This document shows, piece by piece, positions 14,565-21,472 of a DNA stretch of 25,845 bases. A program made the position numbers and the translations under genes. The notes under the pieces are model-generated. The model was not told the origin of the DNA, ran no database searches, and was given only the letters and a program-made list of their open reading frames with translations. Within the stretch, counting starts at the first letter, position 1. Each line of letters begins with the position of its first letter. Source of the stretch: Thermoplasmata archaeon (GTDB taxonomy: Archaea; Thermoplasmatota; E2; UBA202; DSCA01); NCBI GenBank assembly GCA_008297795.1, contig VBQP01000001.1, positions 1-25,845 of the forward strand, read 5' to 3'.

Positions 14565-15389
14565 TCATTTATCATGGCTCTCCTGAACAGGTGAGCGCCA
14601 GTCAAGAGAGATTGTTCTGAGTCCCATTTTTGGGATGAGAGGCATGCTTCTTTTATGCTGACTCTTTTTTCTCATCTCTTTTATTCTCATTACCTCGCCC
14701 TCATTTGTGCCTGCCATCTCTGCTATTCTGGAAATGGGCATTTTTCTCTCGAGTCCATACAATATTTTATCAAGAGTCGTGTAGGTGATTTGCAACTCTT
14801 TCTCATCCGTCTGACCCTTCCAGAGCCCTGCAGAGGGTGGTTTTTCAATTATTGGTTTCGGTATGCCGATATATTCTGCAACCTGATAAACTTGTGTTTT
14901 ATACAAATCGCCTATTGGCATGAAGTCGCTTCCACCATCCCCGTATTTTGTGAAATACCCTATCAGCAATTCTGTTTTGTTGGAGCAGCCACAAACAAGG
15001 CTTTTTTTAACATTTGAATAACCATACCATAAAAGCATGCGCAGTCTCGACTTTATATTTCCAAGAGCCACTGCATCCATCTCATAGGGATATACCTTTC
15101 TTATGGAGTGAATGAGAGGAGATATGTCTATTGTCTCGTATTCTATTCCAAATTCACTGGAAAGAAGGCGGACATGCTCGAAATCCTCCATAGGGGTGGA
15201 GAGTTCGGGCATGAACAGCGTGTAAACATTTTCCTTTCCCAGCGCCATAATAGAAAGTTTTGTTACGACCGCAGAATCTATCCCGCCCGACAAACCGATG
15301 ACAACACTTCCAACCCCTGCATTTTCGGTATAACTTCTTATGAACTCGATTATTGCCTCTGTTTTCTCCTCGGGGTCTATTTCAAGCAT
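14565..15389 (-). CDS. nadE: NAD+ synthetase (ammonia-type, single domain)
   Basis: This protein of about 274 residues catalyses the last step of NAD synthesis: ATP-dependent amidation of nicotinic acid adenine dinucleotide. The PP-loop SGGIDSA is at residues 34-40. Further motifs are the LGNIKSRLRML helix, CSNKTELLIGYFTKYGDGGSDFMPIGDLYKTQV, and PPSAGLWKGQTDE. The length fits the ammonia-dependent form without an N-terminal glutaminase domain. The start is the ATG at 15389 (MLEID); the frame stays open 61 codons upstream into the divergent gene, but that extension has no family resemblance. The nitrilase-family gene that starts 47 bases away on the other strand has a glutaminase-like active site and may supply ammonia in trans (inference). 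Confidence 0.94.
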   Translation of the reverse strand: MLEIDPEEKTEAIIEFIRSYTENAGVGSVVIGLSGGIDSAVVTKLSIMALGKENVYTLFMPELSTPMEDFEHVRLLSSEFGIEYETIDISPLIHSIRKVYPYEMDAVALGNIKSRLRMLLWYGYSNVKKSLVCGCSNKTELLIGYFTKYGDGGSDFMPIGDLYKTQVYQVAEYIGIPKPIIEKPPSAGLWKGQTDEKELQITYTTLDKILYGLERKMPISRIAEMAGTNEGEVMRIKEMRKKSQHKRSMPLIPKMGLRTISLDWRSPVQESHDK

Positions 15390-15436
15390 ATGGATAATGT
15401 TATATTTAGGGGCAATATATTCTTTTGGGATTTGAC
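15390..15436. promoter_or_regulatory. compact bidirectional promoter, nadE / nitrilase
   Basis: Only 47 bases separate the two divergent ATGs. On the plus strand CAATATATT lies about 20 bases before 15437. On the minus strand CTAAATATA lies about 15-20 bases before 15389, with a second TATA-like run slightly further out. Both genes must be transcribed from overlapping promoter elements, so their expression is probably linked. Confidence 0.5.
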
Positions 15437-16561
15437 ATGGAACTGTGCATAGCGAATATAAAACCTGCTGTCGGGAATAAAAAGAAGAATCTGAAAAAGA
15501 TGGAAAGCATGATATCTGAAGAAGATGCAGATATGTATGTGTTTGGGGAAATGGCTCTGACAGGCTATACATGCAGAGATGAGTTCAGGGAATTGGCAGA
15601 GGAAATTGACGGGCCCTCCATAAATGCAATGAAAGAGGTCGCCATGAAAAAAGGCTGCTATATCATATTTGGTATGCCGCTGAAGGACAGGGAAGGAGTA
15701 ATTTCAAATGCTTCAGTAATGGTGCATCCTGACGGGAGGGTGAATGCTTACAGGAAATCATTCCTGGCAAATTTCGGGCCGTTCGAAGAGCGATTCTATT
15801 TCTCGCCCGGGAGGGAAATGCCAGTGTTCGAGACAAGATATGGAAAAATAGGAATGTGCATATGCTACGACGTTTTCTTCCCCGAACTTGTTAAAGGTCT
15901 CGTGCTCAAAGGAGCAGATATGATAGTGTGCATATCGGCCTCTCCGACCACGACCAGAGAATTTTTTGAAAAGGTGCTCCCTGCAAGGGCTATTGAAAAT
16001 ACTGCATTTGTTGCCTACTCAAATATTGTTGGCACACAGGAAAATCTTGTATTCTGGGGCGGCGGGCAGGTTTATAGCCCGAGAGGAGAGTTGCTCGCCA
16101 GAGGGAAATATCTCAAGGAGGGAATTATAAAGACAGATGTGGATTTTGGAGAGATAGAGGGGGCAAGAGCATCCAGACCCACACTCAGAGATACAAAAGC
16201 AGACATCTTCTCGGAAATTTCAAAGTTTTTCGTCGAGGAGCATCTGTATAGCGGCTATATGCTGGTGGGGCTGAAGATGGGGAAATATGCATCTTCCAAG
16301 ATGAGAGTGGGAAAAGTGACAGTCAATTGCAACGGGAAAATCGCTGAAGACATCATAGGGGGAATAATATTGTATGCAGGCATAACGAGGGACAAAATAA
16401 ATTTGAAGGAAAGCGAGGAAGTGAGTGCCTCTTTTTCATCTTCTGAGAGGAGCATGAAAATCACCCTTAAAGAAGAGATAAAAAATGCCATTGATGAAGG
16501 GGTAAATACAAAAATTTTGAGTTACATAAAAGACGAGGAGATTTTTGACATAGAGGAATAA
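15437..16561 (+). CDS. nitrilase-family (C-N hydrolase) protein with extra C-terminal domain
   Basis: This is a 374-residue protein. Residues 1-260 form a carbon-nitrogen hydrolase domain with the Glu-Lys-Cys triad: Glu38 in GEMALTGY, Lys107 in YRKSFL and Cys143 in CICYDVFFPE. The ALTGYTCRD motif resembles the glutaminase domain of glutamine-dependent NAD synthetases, and nadE lies divergently 47 bases away. It may therefore feed ammonia to NadE, but other amidases cannot be excluded. Residues about 266-345 are extra. EHLYSGYMLVGLKMGKYA and the following NCNGKIAEDIIGG resemble an FmdE-like fold without its usual cysteines (tentative). The start is the ATG at 15437; a TTG four codons earlier is less likely. 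Confidence 0.85.
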   Translation: MELCIANIKPAVGNKKKNLKKMESMISEEDADMYVFGEMALTGYTCRDEFRELAEEIDGPSINAMKEVAMKKGCYIIFGMPLKDREGVISNASVMVHPDGRVNAYRKSFLANFGPFEERFYFSPGREMPVFETRYGKIGMCICYDVFFPELVKGLVLKGADMIVCISASPTTTREFFEKVLPARAIENTAFVAYSNIVGTQENLVFWGGGQVYSPRGELLARGKYLKEGIIKTDVDFGEIEGARASRPTLRDTKADIFSEISKFFVEEHLYSGYMLVGLKMGKYASSKMRVGKVTVNCNGKIAEDIIGGIILYAGITRDKINLKESEEVSASFSSSERSMKITLKEEIKNAIDEGVNTKILSYIKDEEIFDIEE

Positions 16562-16564
16562 CAA

Positions 16565-16574
16565 TTTTTAAATT
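16565..16574 (+). promoter_or_regulatory. TATA-like promoter for trxB
   Basis: TTTTTAAATT is centred 26 bases before the ATG at 16595, but only about 11 before the ATG at 16580. It therefore supports the shorter reading with a leaderless transcript. Confidence 0.5.
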
Positions 16575-16594
16575 CACAAATGGCATCCATAACC

Positions 16595-17512
16595 ATGGAA
16601 ATGGAGTTAGCAATAATAGGCGCAGGAAGTGCAGGATATGCCGCAGGCATATATGCAGGCAGGGCAGGAATAGATGCTGTAATATTTGATGCAGGCATGG
16701 GAGGTGGTCTCGCAACAGAGTCACCTGAAATAGAAAATTATCCCGGGTTTAAGAAAATAAACGGCATAGAATTGATGGAAAAAATGAAGGATCACGCCAA
16801 GGATTATGCAAAATTTAAGTTTTATGAAGAGGTAAAGGAAATAAAAAAGGCGGGAGATAAATTCAAATTGCTTACTTCCAAGGGAGAATACGAGGCGGGA
16901 GCAGTAATAATATGTACAGGCACTGTGCATAAAAAGCTGGGTGTAAAAGGGGAGAAGGAACTTGCAGGAAGGGGTGTGTCTTATTGCGCCACATGCGACG
17001 GTTTCTTTTTTAAGGATAAGAAGGTGGTGGTTGTCGGAGGGGGAAACAGCGCAGTCGCAGAAGCCCTTTATCTGGAGCAGGTTGGATGCAATGTATCCAT
17101 AATTCACAGGAGAGACATGCTGAGGGCAGAAAAGATGCTGGGTGACGAAGCAGTGAAGAGAGGCATAGAGATAATATGGAACAGCGTTGTGGAGGAAATA
17201 GTCGGAAAGGACAAAGTAGAGGCTGTAAAGATTAAAGATGTAAAGACAGGTGAGGAAAGAGTAATTCCTGTGGAAGGCGTATTCATTTCGATAGGTGAGG
17301 TGCCAAATTCAGAGATTGCAAAAAAGGCAGGGGTGGAGACAGATGATTACGGATACATAAAAGTGGATGATATGCAGAGGACTAATGTGAAGGGCATATA
17401 TGCTGCAGGTGATGTAACAGGAGGTGTAAGACAAATAGTCACAGCATGTGCAGAGGGAGCAAAGGCAGCACTTTCCTCAACAGAAGTCCTGGGGAAAATG
17501 TATCCATTTTAA
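16595..17512 (+). CDS. trxB: thioredoxin-disulfide reductase
   Basis: This flavoprotein of about 305 residues transfers electrons from NAD(P)H through FAD to a thioredoxin-like protein. It has an N-terminal FAD motif IIGAGSAGYAAGIYAGRAG and a redox-active CATC at residues 131-134. A central nucleotide-binding VVVVGGGNSAVAEALYL is followed by HRRDMLRA, a pattern usual for NADPH use. The C-terminus has GIYAAGDVTGGVRQIVTACAEGA. The length is normal. ATGs at 16580 and 16595 are both in frame; the TATA position favours 16595. It appears to be a single-gene unit; no thioredoxin gene is adjacent. Confidence 0.95.
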   Translation: MEMELAIIGAGSAGYAAGIYAGRAGIDAVIFDAGMGGGLATESPEIENYPGFKKINGIELMEKMKDHAKDYAKFKFYEEVKEIKKAGDKFKLLTSKGEYEAGAVIICTGTVHKKLGVKGEKELAGRGVSYCATCDGFFFKDKKVVVVGGGNSAVAEALYLEQVGCNVSIIHRRDMLRAEKMLGDEAVKRGIEIIWNSVVEEIVGKDKVEAVKIKDVKTGEERVIPVEGVFISIGEVPNSEIAKKAGVETDDYGYIKVDDMQRTNVKGIYAAGDVTGGVRQIVTACAEGAKAALSSTEVLGKMYPF

Positions 17513-17520
17513 TATCAGAA

Positions 17521-17583
17521 ATGGCTGACTGTGAAAGATTCATTCTGAAAGAACAGGAGATGGATGGAAAAAAGATGAAGTAG
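17521..17583 (+). other. 20-codon ORF, possible gene remnant at the RM island edge
   Basis: A tiny ORF (MADCERFILKEQEMDGKKMK) begins 8 bases after the trxB stop and ends in TAG. Its codons look native, but it is too short to assign to a family. It lies exactly where the A/T-rich restriction-modification pair begins, so it could be the surviving start of a gene interrupted by that insertion, or chance. Confidence 0.2.
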
Positions 17584-17596
17584 ATTAATCAGGATT

Positions 17597-17615
17597 ATAT
17601 GCCATGTTGGCATAT
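17597..17615. terminator. perfect 8-bp inverted repeat between convergent genes
   Basis: ATATGCCA and TGGCATAT are perfect inverted copies around a 3-base TGT loop. The hairpin lies between the ends of trxB (plus) and the restriction endonuclease gene (minus), overlapping the stop region of the latter. A bidirectional termination or transcript-end hairpin is the simplest reading; a protein-binding palindrome is also possible. Confidence 0.4.
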
Positions 17616-18673
17616 TATACTAAAAATTCATTATTGATTAGCACTCTGAAACCATTTGTTTTTGCCTCTTCCTTCAAATCCCTGAGTAATTCATTCTGAA
17701 TCCTGCTTAGAGATTTCATAACAAGTCCTTTACCTGTTGTAAGTTTTAGAATGGGAATGGGTTTGTACTTTTTTCTGCCGATTTTTACATTTTCTAGATT
17801 TGTAAACAGTATCATCTTTAACAAGCCATCTTTTATATCGCCCAAAGAAGGCAAATTATTTGTTTTAGTATGTTTTCCTTCTATAAGATAAAGACTTTTC
17901 CCATGTATTTCTATCTCGTCACAGGTAAAATAGTAGTAGCCACCCAAGTAATTTTTGATGGTAATAGTTGCTTTTTCACCAGTAAGGTGCTCCTTGGGTT
18001 GGATTGTAATGCTCTCCCTTATCTGTGCTTTTTCTGCCAGATTTCTTGATGTCTTCATAAAAATTTCTTTTCCTTCAGAAAGCTGCTCTATTCTTTTTCT
18101 GGCAGATTCATAAGAATGCATTTCAACATTAAGTTTTTTGGAGATTTTTGAGTAGGATTGCAGCGCTTTTTGACCAATCTTTTTAATATTATCTATCTGT
18201 GCCAAATTCCAGTGCAGAGCATCCGACTGATACGAAAGGAGTTTTTGGATTTCTCTCTTTACATGATTTATATCAAATCTTTGCTTTGTAATTTTATTTT
18301 TATATTTTGTACTTTTTGAAGCCTCTGCATAGTAGGATATAATCACATAGACCCCTAACAAACTCATTAAAGATATGGTATCCCATTGAAGAAAGTCTCT
18401 ATCCCCCTCCTTTCCTTCGTCTTTTAAAATCGGTATTATTGTTACCTTCTTTCCAGAAAAACTGAGAGAATCGTAAACTCTGGTATAAGGATACGACCTT
18501 GTTCTTTTCGGGGAAACCCACCAGCTTACTGCAAAGTTATTCTTTTTTATACTTAGGATAAAAGTTGAGTATTTTGAAAGAGCTGTATCGATAGAATTGA
18601 AATTAAATGTGTTAAGTTTTCTGCACAGCATCGGCGTATATTTTAACCCCCTAATATCTGCGAAGATATGCAT
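17615..18673 (-). CDS. putative type II restriction endonuclease (PD-(D/E)xK-like)
   Basis: This 352-residue protein starts one base after the end of the DNA methyltransferase gene, so it is the second gene of a two-gene operon, the position typical of a cognate restriction enzyme. Around residue 250 the order CDEIEIHGKSLYLIEGKH gives acidic residues on one strand followed by E-x-K on the next, as in PD-(D/E)xK nucleases. A long Lys-rich, partly coiled segment lies at about 120-220. I cannot name the family or cleavage site. The gene is visibly more A/T-rich than its neighbours, pointing to horizontal acquisition. The endonuclease role is inferred from context plus this motif. Confidence 0.65.
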   Translation of the reverse strand: MHIFADIRGLKYTPMLCRKLNTFNFNSIDTALSKYSTFILSIKKNNFAVSWWVSPKRTRSYPYTRVYDSLSFSGKKVTIIPILKDEGKEGDRDFLQWDTISLMSLLGVYVIISYYAEASKSTKYKNKITKQRFDINHVKREIQKLLSYQSDALHWNLAQIDNIKKIGQKALQSYSKISKKLNVEMHSYESARKRIEQLSEGKEIFMKTSRNLAEKAQIRESITIQPKEHLTGEKATITIKNYLGGYYYFTCDEIEIHGKSLYLIEGKHTKTNNLPSLGDIKDGLLKMILFTNLENVKIGRKKYKPIPILKLTTGKGLVMKSLSRIQNELLRDLKEEAKTNGFRVLINNEFLV

Positions 18674-18674
18674 T

Positions 18675-19640
18675 TTATTGCCTCCTGTTATGGTTATCTT
18701 TTACTTTTTGTTGGAGCTTTGTTCTTAAATGTTTTGAATCTTTTCTGATTATCACTTCAAAATCAGGCCTATCGTTGGTTAATGTAGCTTGGTTGAGTCC
18801 TACTTTCTCCTTAACAACTTTTAGCAATTCCAAATCTATATCGTAGCCAACACATTTTCTATCAAGTTCAAGAGCGACTTTCAGTGTAGTACCTGAACCC
18901 ATAAATGGATCCAAAACAACTTCATTTTTGTATGAGAACAACTTTATTAGTCTATAAGGTATTTCCTCTGGAAATGCTGCTATTCCCTTCTCTAACCTGT
19001 TATTGTTTGGAAGCACGTTTGTAATTTGCCATACACTCAAATACCACTTTTCCTTTTGAAATTCATCAATATCTATTTTTGACTCCATTTTGGAATCTTT
19101 TGATATGCTCTTATAGTCAAAGTCACCATTTTGGAATATAAGAATAGATTCTTGCAAATTATCAGGATAATAATACATCGGATAGGGATGCTGTAATATA
19201 ACTCCGCTTCTCCTGCTTATTCTGATAAACCCCTCTGGTTTTATCCATATTATTTTTTCCCTATATTTAAAGCCCTCTTCAATGAATACTTTTGTTATAT
19301 CTGCAACAACAGGATATTTTTTCCCATCTATGAGGGTGTCATCCACAACAAGAGCAGCGATTCTGCCCTCGTCAAGGACTCTTTTCAGTTCCTTTGCAGT
19401 ATTTCTTATCATGTTTAAGAATTGTTTGTAACTATCAAATAGATCAGGATAATCAAATGGTGCATTAAAATAAGGTGGGGAAGTTACAACCAAGTGGATG
19501 CTGCTATCTTCCAATTCTCCCATATTTTGGCAATCGCCAAAGATGATTTTGTTTCTCCATTCACTCTTCATACTCAACCTTTCTATTTCCATACCAATAT
19601 CTATCTCACTTTTTAATATTTTCATATATCCTGTGCTCAT
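18675..19640 (-). CDS. site-specific DNA methyltransferase (beta-class, probable N4-cytosine)
   Basis: This 321-residue methyltransferase carries the catalytic motif TSPPY near residue 54 and the AdoMet-binding motif DPFMGSGTT near the C-terminus. Catalytic before cofactor motif defines the beta class, and TSPPY is most common in N4-cytosine enzymes, although N6-adenine activity cannot be excluded. After the cofactor motif, LELDRKCVGYDIDLELL completes the fold. It is followed one base later by the putative restriction endonuclease. Several Met codons near the N-terminus make the exact start uncertain; the longest reading is given. Composition is A/T-rich compared with flanking genes. It probably protects host DNA from the partner nuclease. 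Confidence 0.88.
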   Translation of the reverse strand: MSTGYMKILKSEIDIGMEIERLSMKSEWRNKIIFGDCQNMGELEDSSIHLVVTSPPYFNAPFDYPDLFDSYKQFLNMIRNTAKELKRVLDEGRIAALVVDDTLIDGKKYPVVADITKVFIEEGFKYREKIIWIKPEGFIRISRRSGVILQHPYPMYYYPDNLQESILIFQNGDFDYKSISKDSKMESKIDIDEFQKEKWYLSVWQITNVLPNNNRLEKGIAAFPEEIPYRLIKLFSYKNEVVLDPFMGSGTTLKVALELDRKCVGYDIDLELLKVVKEKVGLNQATLTNDRPDFEVIIRKDSKHLRTKLQQKVKDNHNRRQ

Positions 19641-19809
19641 TATTAAGTTCTTCCAATTATCAGATGCTATCTTTTTGTTTTCTCATGAGTTGTTGGACAC
19701 AATTATTTCTTAACGTGCTGCAATACTTCTAAACAAATATACCACGCTCAATTTTTGAATTACCTTCCGACTTTATAAACTGGGCAGCTCATTGTTTCAT
19801 CTCACGGGC

Positions 19810-19820
19810 ATAAAATTAAT
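19810..19820 (+). promoter_or_regulatory. TATA-like promoter for mptA-kptA
   Basis: ATAAAATTAAT lies about 28-30 bases before the ATG at 19844. The rest of the 203-base gap between the methyltransferase start and mptA shows no gene or clear repeat. Confidence 0.45.
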
Positions 19821-19843
19821 ATGCAATGGCATATTGCTGGAGC

Positions 19844-20689
19844 ATGGGATTGCCCGACGTACAGTCATGGACACCCAGCTCGAGTTTCAAACTCACAAGG
19901 GTTGGGATAAAAGGAATAAAAAAGCAGGTTTACATAAAGAGACCTGAAAGGACAGTCCAACTCATAACCACCATGGATGTTTCCGTTGACCTGCCTGCTT
20001 CAAAGAAAGGGAGCGACTTGTCGCGAAACTCGGAAGTCATAGAGGAGATTGTTGAACAATCGATAAGAGAACCTTCACCAAGCCTCGAGGCTCTGTGTGG
20101 CGAAATAGCAGAACGACTGCTTCAAAAGCATGAATATGCCACCCATTCGGAAGTCCATGCATATGCAGACTACTTCCTTGACAGAATCACGCCAGGAAAT
20201 AGAAAAACAATGGAACCCTACCGCATAATGTCAGATGCATTTGCCTCAAAAGATGGAGAGACAAAGAAGTTCATCGGTGTCGAGGCCATGGGAATGACCG
20301 CCTGCCCCTGCGCCATGGAGACAATAAGAGAGGCATACGGAAAGGATTTGAAAATGACCCACAACCAGCGCAGTATCGCAACGCTCATAATCGAAAGCAG
20401 GGAAGGCGTGGATGCGGACGATTTGATAGATATTGCCGAGGCTTCCATGAGTTCGCCCACATATGAGATACTAAAGAGGAGCGATGAGAAGGATGTTGTT
20501 GTGCACGCCCATGAAAATCCCAAGTTTGTGGAAGATGTTGTGAGAGACATGCTCGCAAATGTTATAAGGAAGTATGGCAATCTTCCAGATGATACAGAAA
20601 TAGTGGCAAGGAGCGAAAGTCTGGAATCAATACACAAGCATAATGCATTTGCCGAAAGAAAAACAACTCTGGGAGAATTGAAGAAGTGA
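19844..20689 (+). CDS. mptA: GTP cyclohydrolase MptA (type IV/FolE2-like)
   Basis: This protein of about 281 residues is the archaeal Fe(II)-dependent GTP cyclohydrolase, which makes 7,8-dihydroneopterin 2',3'-cyclic phosphate, the first step towards methanopterin-type pterins. It begins LPDVQSWTPSSSFKLTRVGI, a typical MptA start. GMTACPCAMETIREAYG carries the conserved metal-binding Cys, and MTHNQRS the conserved His. The C-terminus has VHAHENPKFVEDVVRDML. The ATG at 19844 is preferred over 19826 because the family N-terminus begins there and the TATA box is about 28 bases upstream. kptA follows after one base. Confidence 0.94.
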   Translation: MGLPDVQSWTPSSSFKLTRVGIKGIKKQVYIKRPERTVQLITTMDVSVDLPASKKGSDLSRNSEVIEEIVEQSIREPSPSLEALCGEIAERLLQKHEYATHSEVHAYADYFLDRITPGNRKTMEPYRIMSDAFASKDGETKKFIGVEAMGMTACPCAMETIREAYGKDLKMTHNQRSIATLIIESREGVDADDLIDIAEASMSSPTYEILKRSDEKDVVVHAHENPKFVEDVVRDMLANVIRKYGNLPDDTEIVARSESLESIHKHNAFAERKTTLGELKK

Positions 20690-20690
20690 T

Positions 20691-21329
20691 ATGATGTTGG
20701 CTGAATGTGCCGAGCACGGCTATTATAGGGGAGAAAAATGCCCCGTGTGCGGGGAAAAGGGAAAATTCATGATGAACGACTGGGAAATAAAAAAGTTAAG
20801 CGGGACAATGGCAGGGATATTGAGGCATTTTCCCAGCCAGTTCGATGTTGAAATGGACGAGCACGGATGGGTTGAGATAGATGCCCTTGTCAGCGCCATA
20901 AAGAACACCCGTCTTAACTTCCACTGGCTCAGGAAAAAACACATAATGGCTATTGTTGAAACAGACGAAAAAGGCAGGTATCAGGCAATGGAAGGAAAAA
21001 TAAGGGCGACATATGCCCACACAATAGATGTTGACCTCTCTGACCTTCCCCTCTCTGAATCGGAAGAACTTTTCTATCCGGTTACAGAGGAAGAGGCTGA
21101 GATAATTCTTGAACAGGGAATATTTCCCACAGACAGAACAAAGGTACATCTGAGCGAGAGCAAAGAGAAGGCAATGGAAGCAGGCAAGGTAAGGACTGAA
21201 AAACCCGTCATATTGAGAATAGATGCAGCCCGTGCAATCCAGGACGGTGTTGATATAAGAAAGGCAGGAAAAGACGTATGCATTTCAGATGAGATAGACG
21301 CAAAATACATATCCCGCCTTGATGAATGA
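20691..21329 (+). CDS. kptA: probable RNA 2'-phosphotransferase KptA with N-terminal zinc finger
   Basis: This 212-residue protein belongs to the KptA/Tpt1 family. These NAD+-dependent enzymes remove an internal 2'-phosphate from RNA, releasing ADP-ribose 1'',2''-cyclic phosphate. A short metal-binding head has Cys6, His9, Cys17 and Cys20. The KptA core follows: KKLSGTMAGILRHFPSQFDVE, HGWVEIDALVSAI, KGRYQAMEGKIRATYAH, and FYPVTEEEAEIILEQGIFP. The usual GHS of the RNA-binding site reads AHT here, a mild deviation. It starts one base after mptA and must be co-transcribed with it. The natural substrate in archaea is uncertain. Confidence 0.88.
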   Translation: MMLAECAEHGYYRGEKCPVCGEKGKFMMNDWEIKKLSGTMAGILRHFPSQFDVEMDEHGWVEIDALVSAIKNTRLNFHWLRKKHIMAIVETDEKGRYQAMEGKIRATYAHTIDVDLSDLPLSESEELFYPVTEEEAEIILEQGIFPTDRTKVHLSESKEKAMEAGKVRTEKPVILRIDAARAIQDGVDIRKAGKDVCISDEIDAKYISRLDE

Positions 21330-21340
21330 TATCATTAAAT

Positions 21341-21349
21341 TTTTATATC
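21341..21349 (+). promoter_or_regulatory. TATA-like promoter for tRNA-Lys
   Basis: TTTTATATC is centred 27 bases upstream of the tRNA 5' end, the standard archaeal distance to the start of a stable RNA. Confidence 0.6.
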
Positions 21350-21371
21350 TGTTAGGATATGCATTGATGCG

Positions 21372-21445
21372 GGGCTCGTGGCTCAGCTAGGTAGAGCAGC
21401 AGGCTCTTAACCTGTCGGTCAGGGGTTCGAATCCCCTCGAGCCCG
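21372..21445 (+). tRNA. tRNA-Lys (anticodon CTT)
   Basis: A full cloverleaf can be drawn. The acceptor stem is GGGCTCG with CGAGCCC, followed by the discriminator G. The D-arm GCTCAGCTAGGTAGAGC is normal. The anticodon stem CAGG/CCTG closes the 7-base loop CTCTTAA, giving anticodon CTT. The T-arm is GGGGTTCGAATCCCC. CCA is not encoded and no intron is present. It reads AAG codons. A TATA box lies 27 bases upstream, and a T-rich run (21447-21457) follows directly and probably terminates transcription. Confidence 0.97.
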
Positions 21446-21446
21446 C

Positions 21447-21457
21447 TTATTTTTATT
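21447..21457 (+). terminator. T-rich terminator after tRNA-Lys
   Basis: A run reading CTTATTTTTAT lies immediately after the tRNA discriminator base and before the convergent radical SAM gene. Oligo-T runs without a hairpin are a usual archaeal termination signal. Confidence 0.45.
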
Positions 21458-21472
21458 CAAAAAGTTCGGGCA

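Noticed and set aside
15390..15572. 61-residue N-terminal extension of NadE
   Set aside because: It runs antisense through the start of the nitrilase gene and has no resemblance to NAD synthetase. The normal family start is at 15389.
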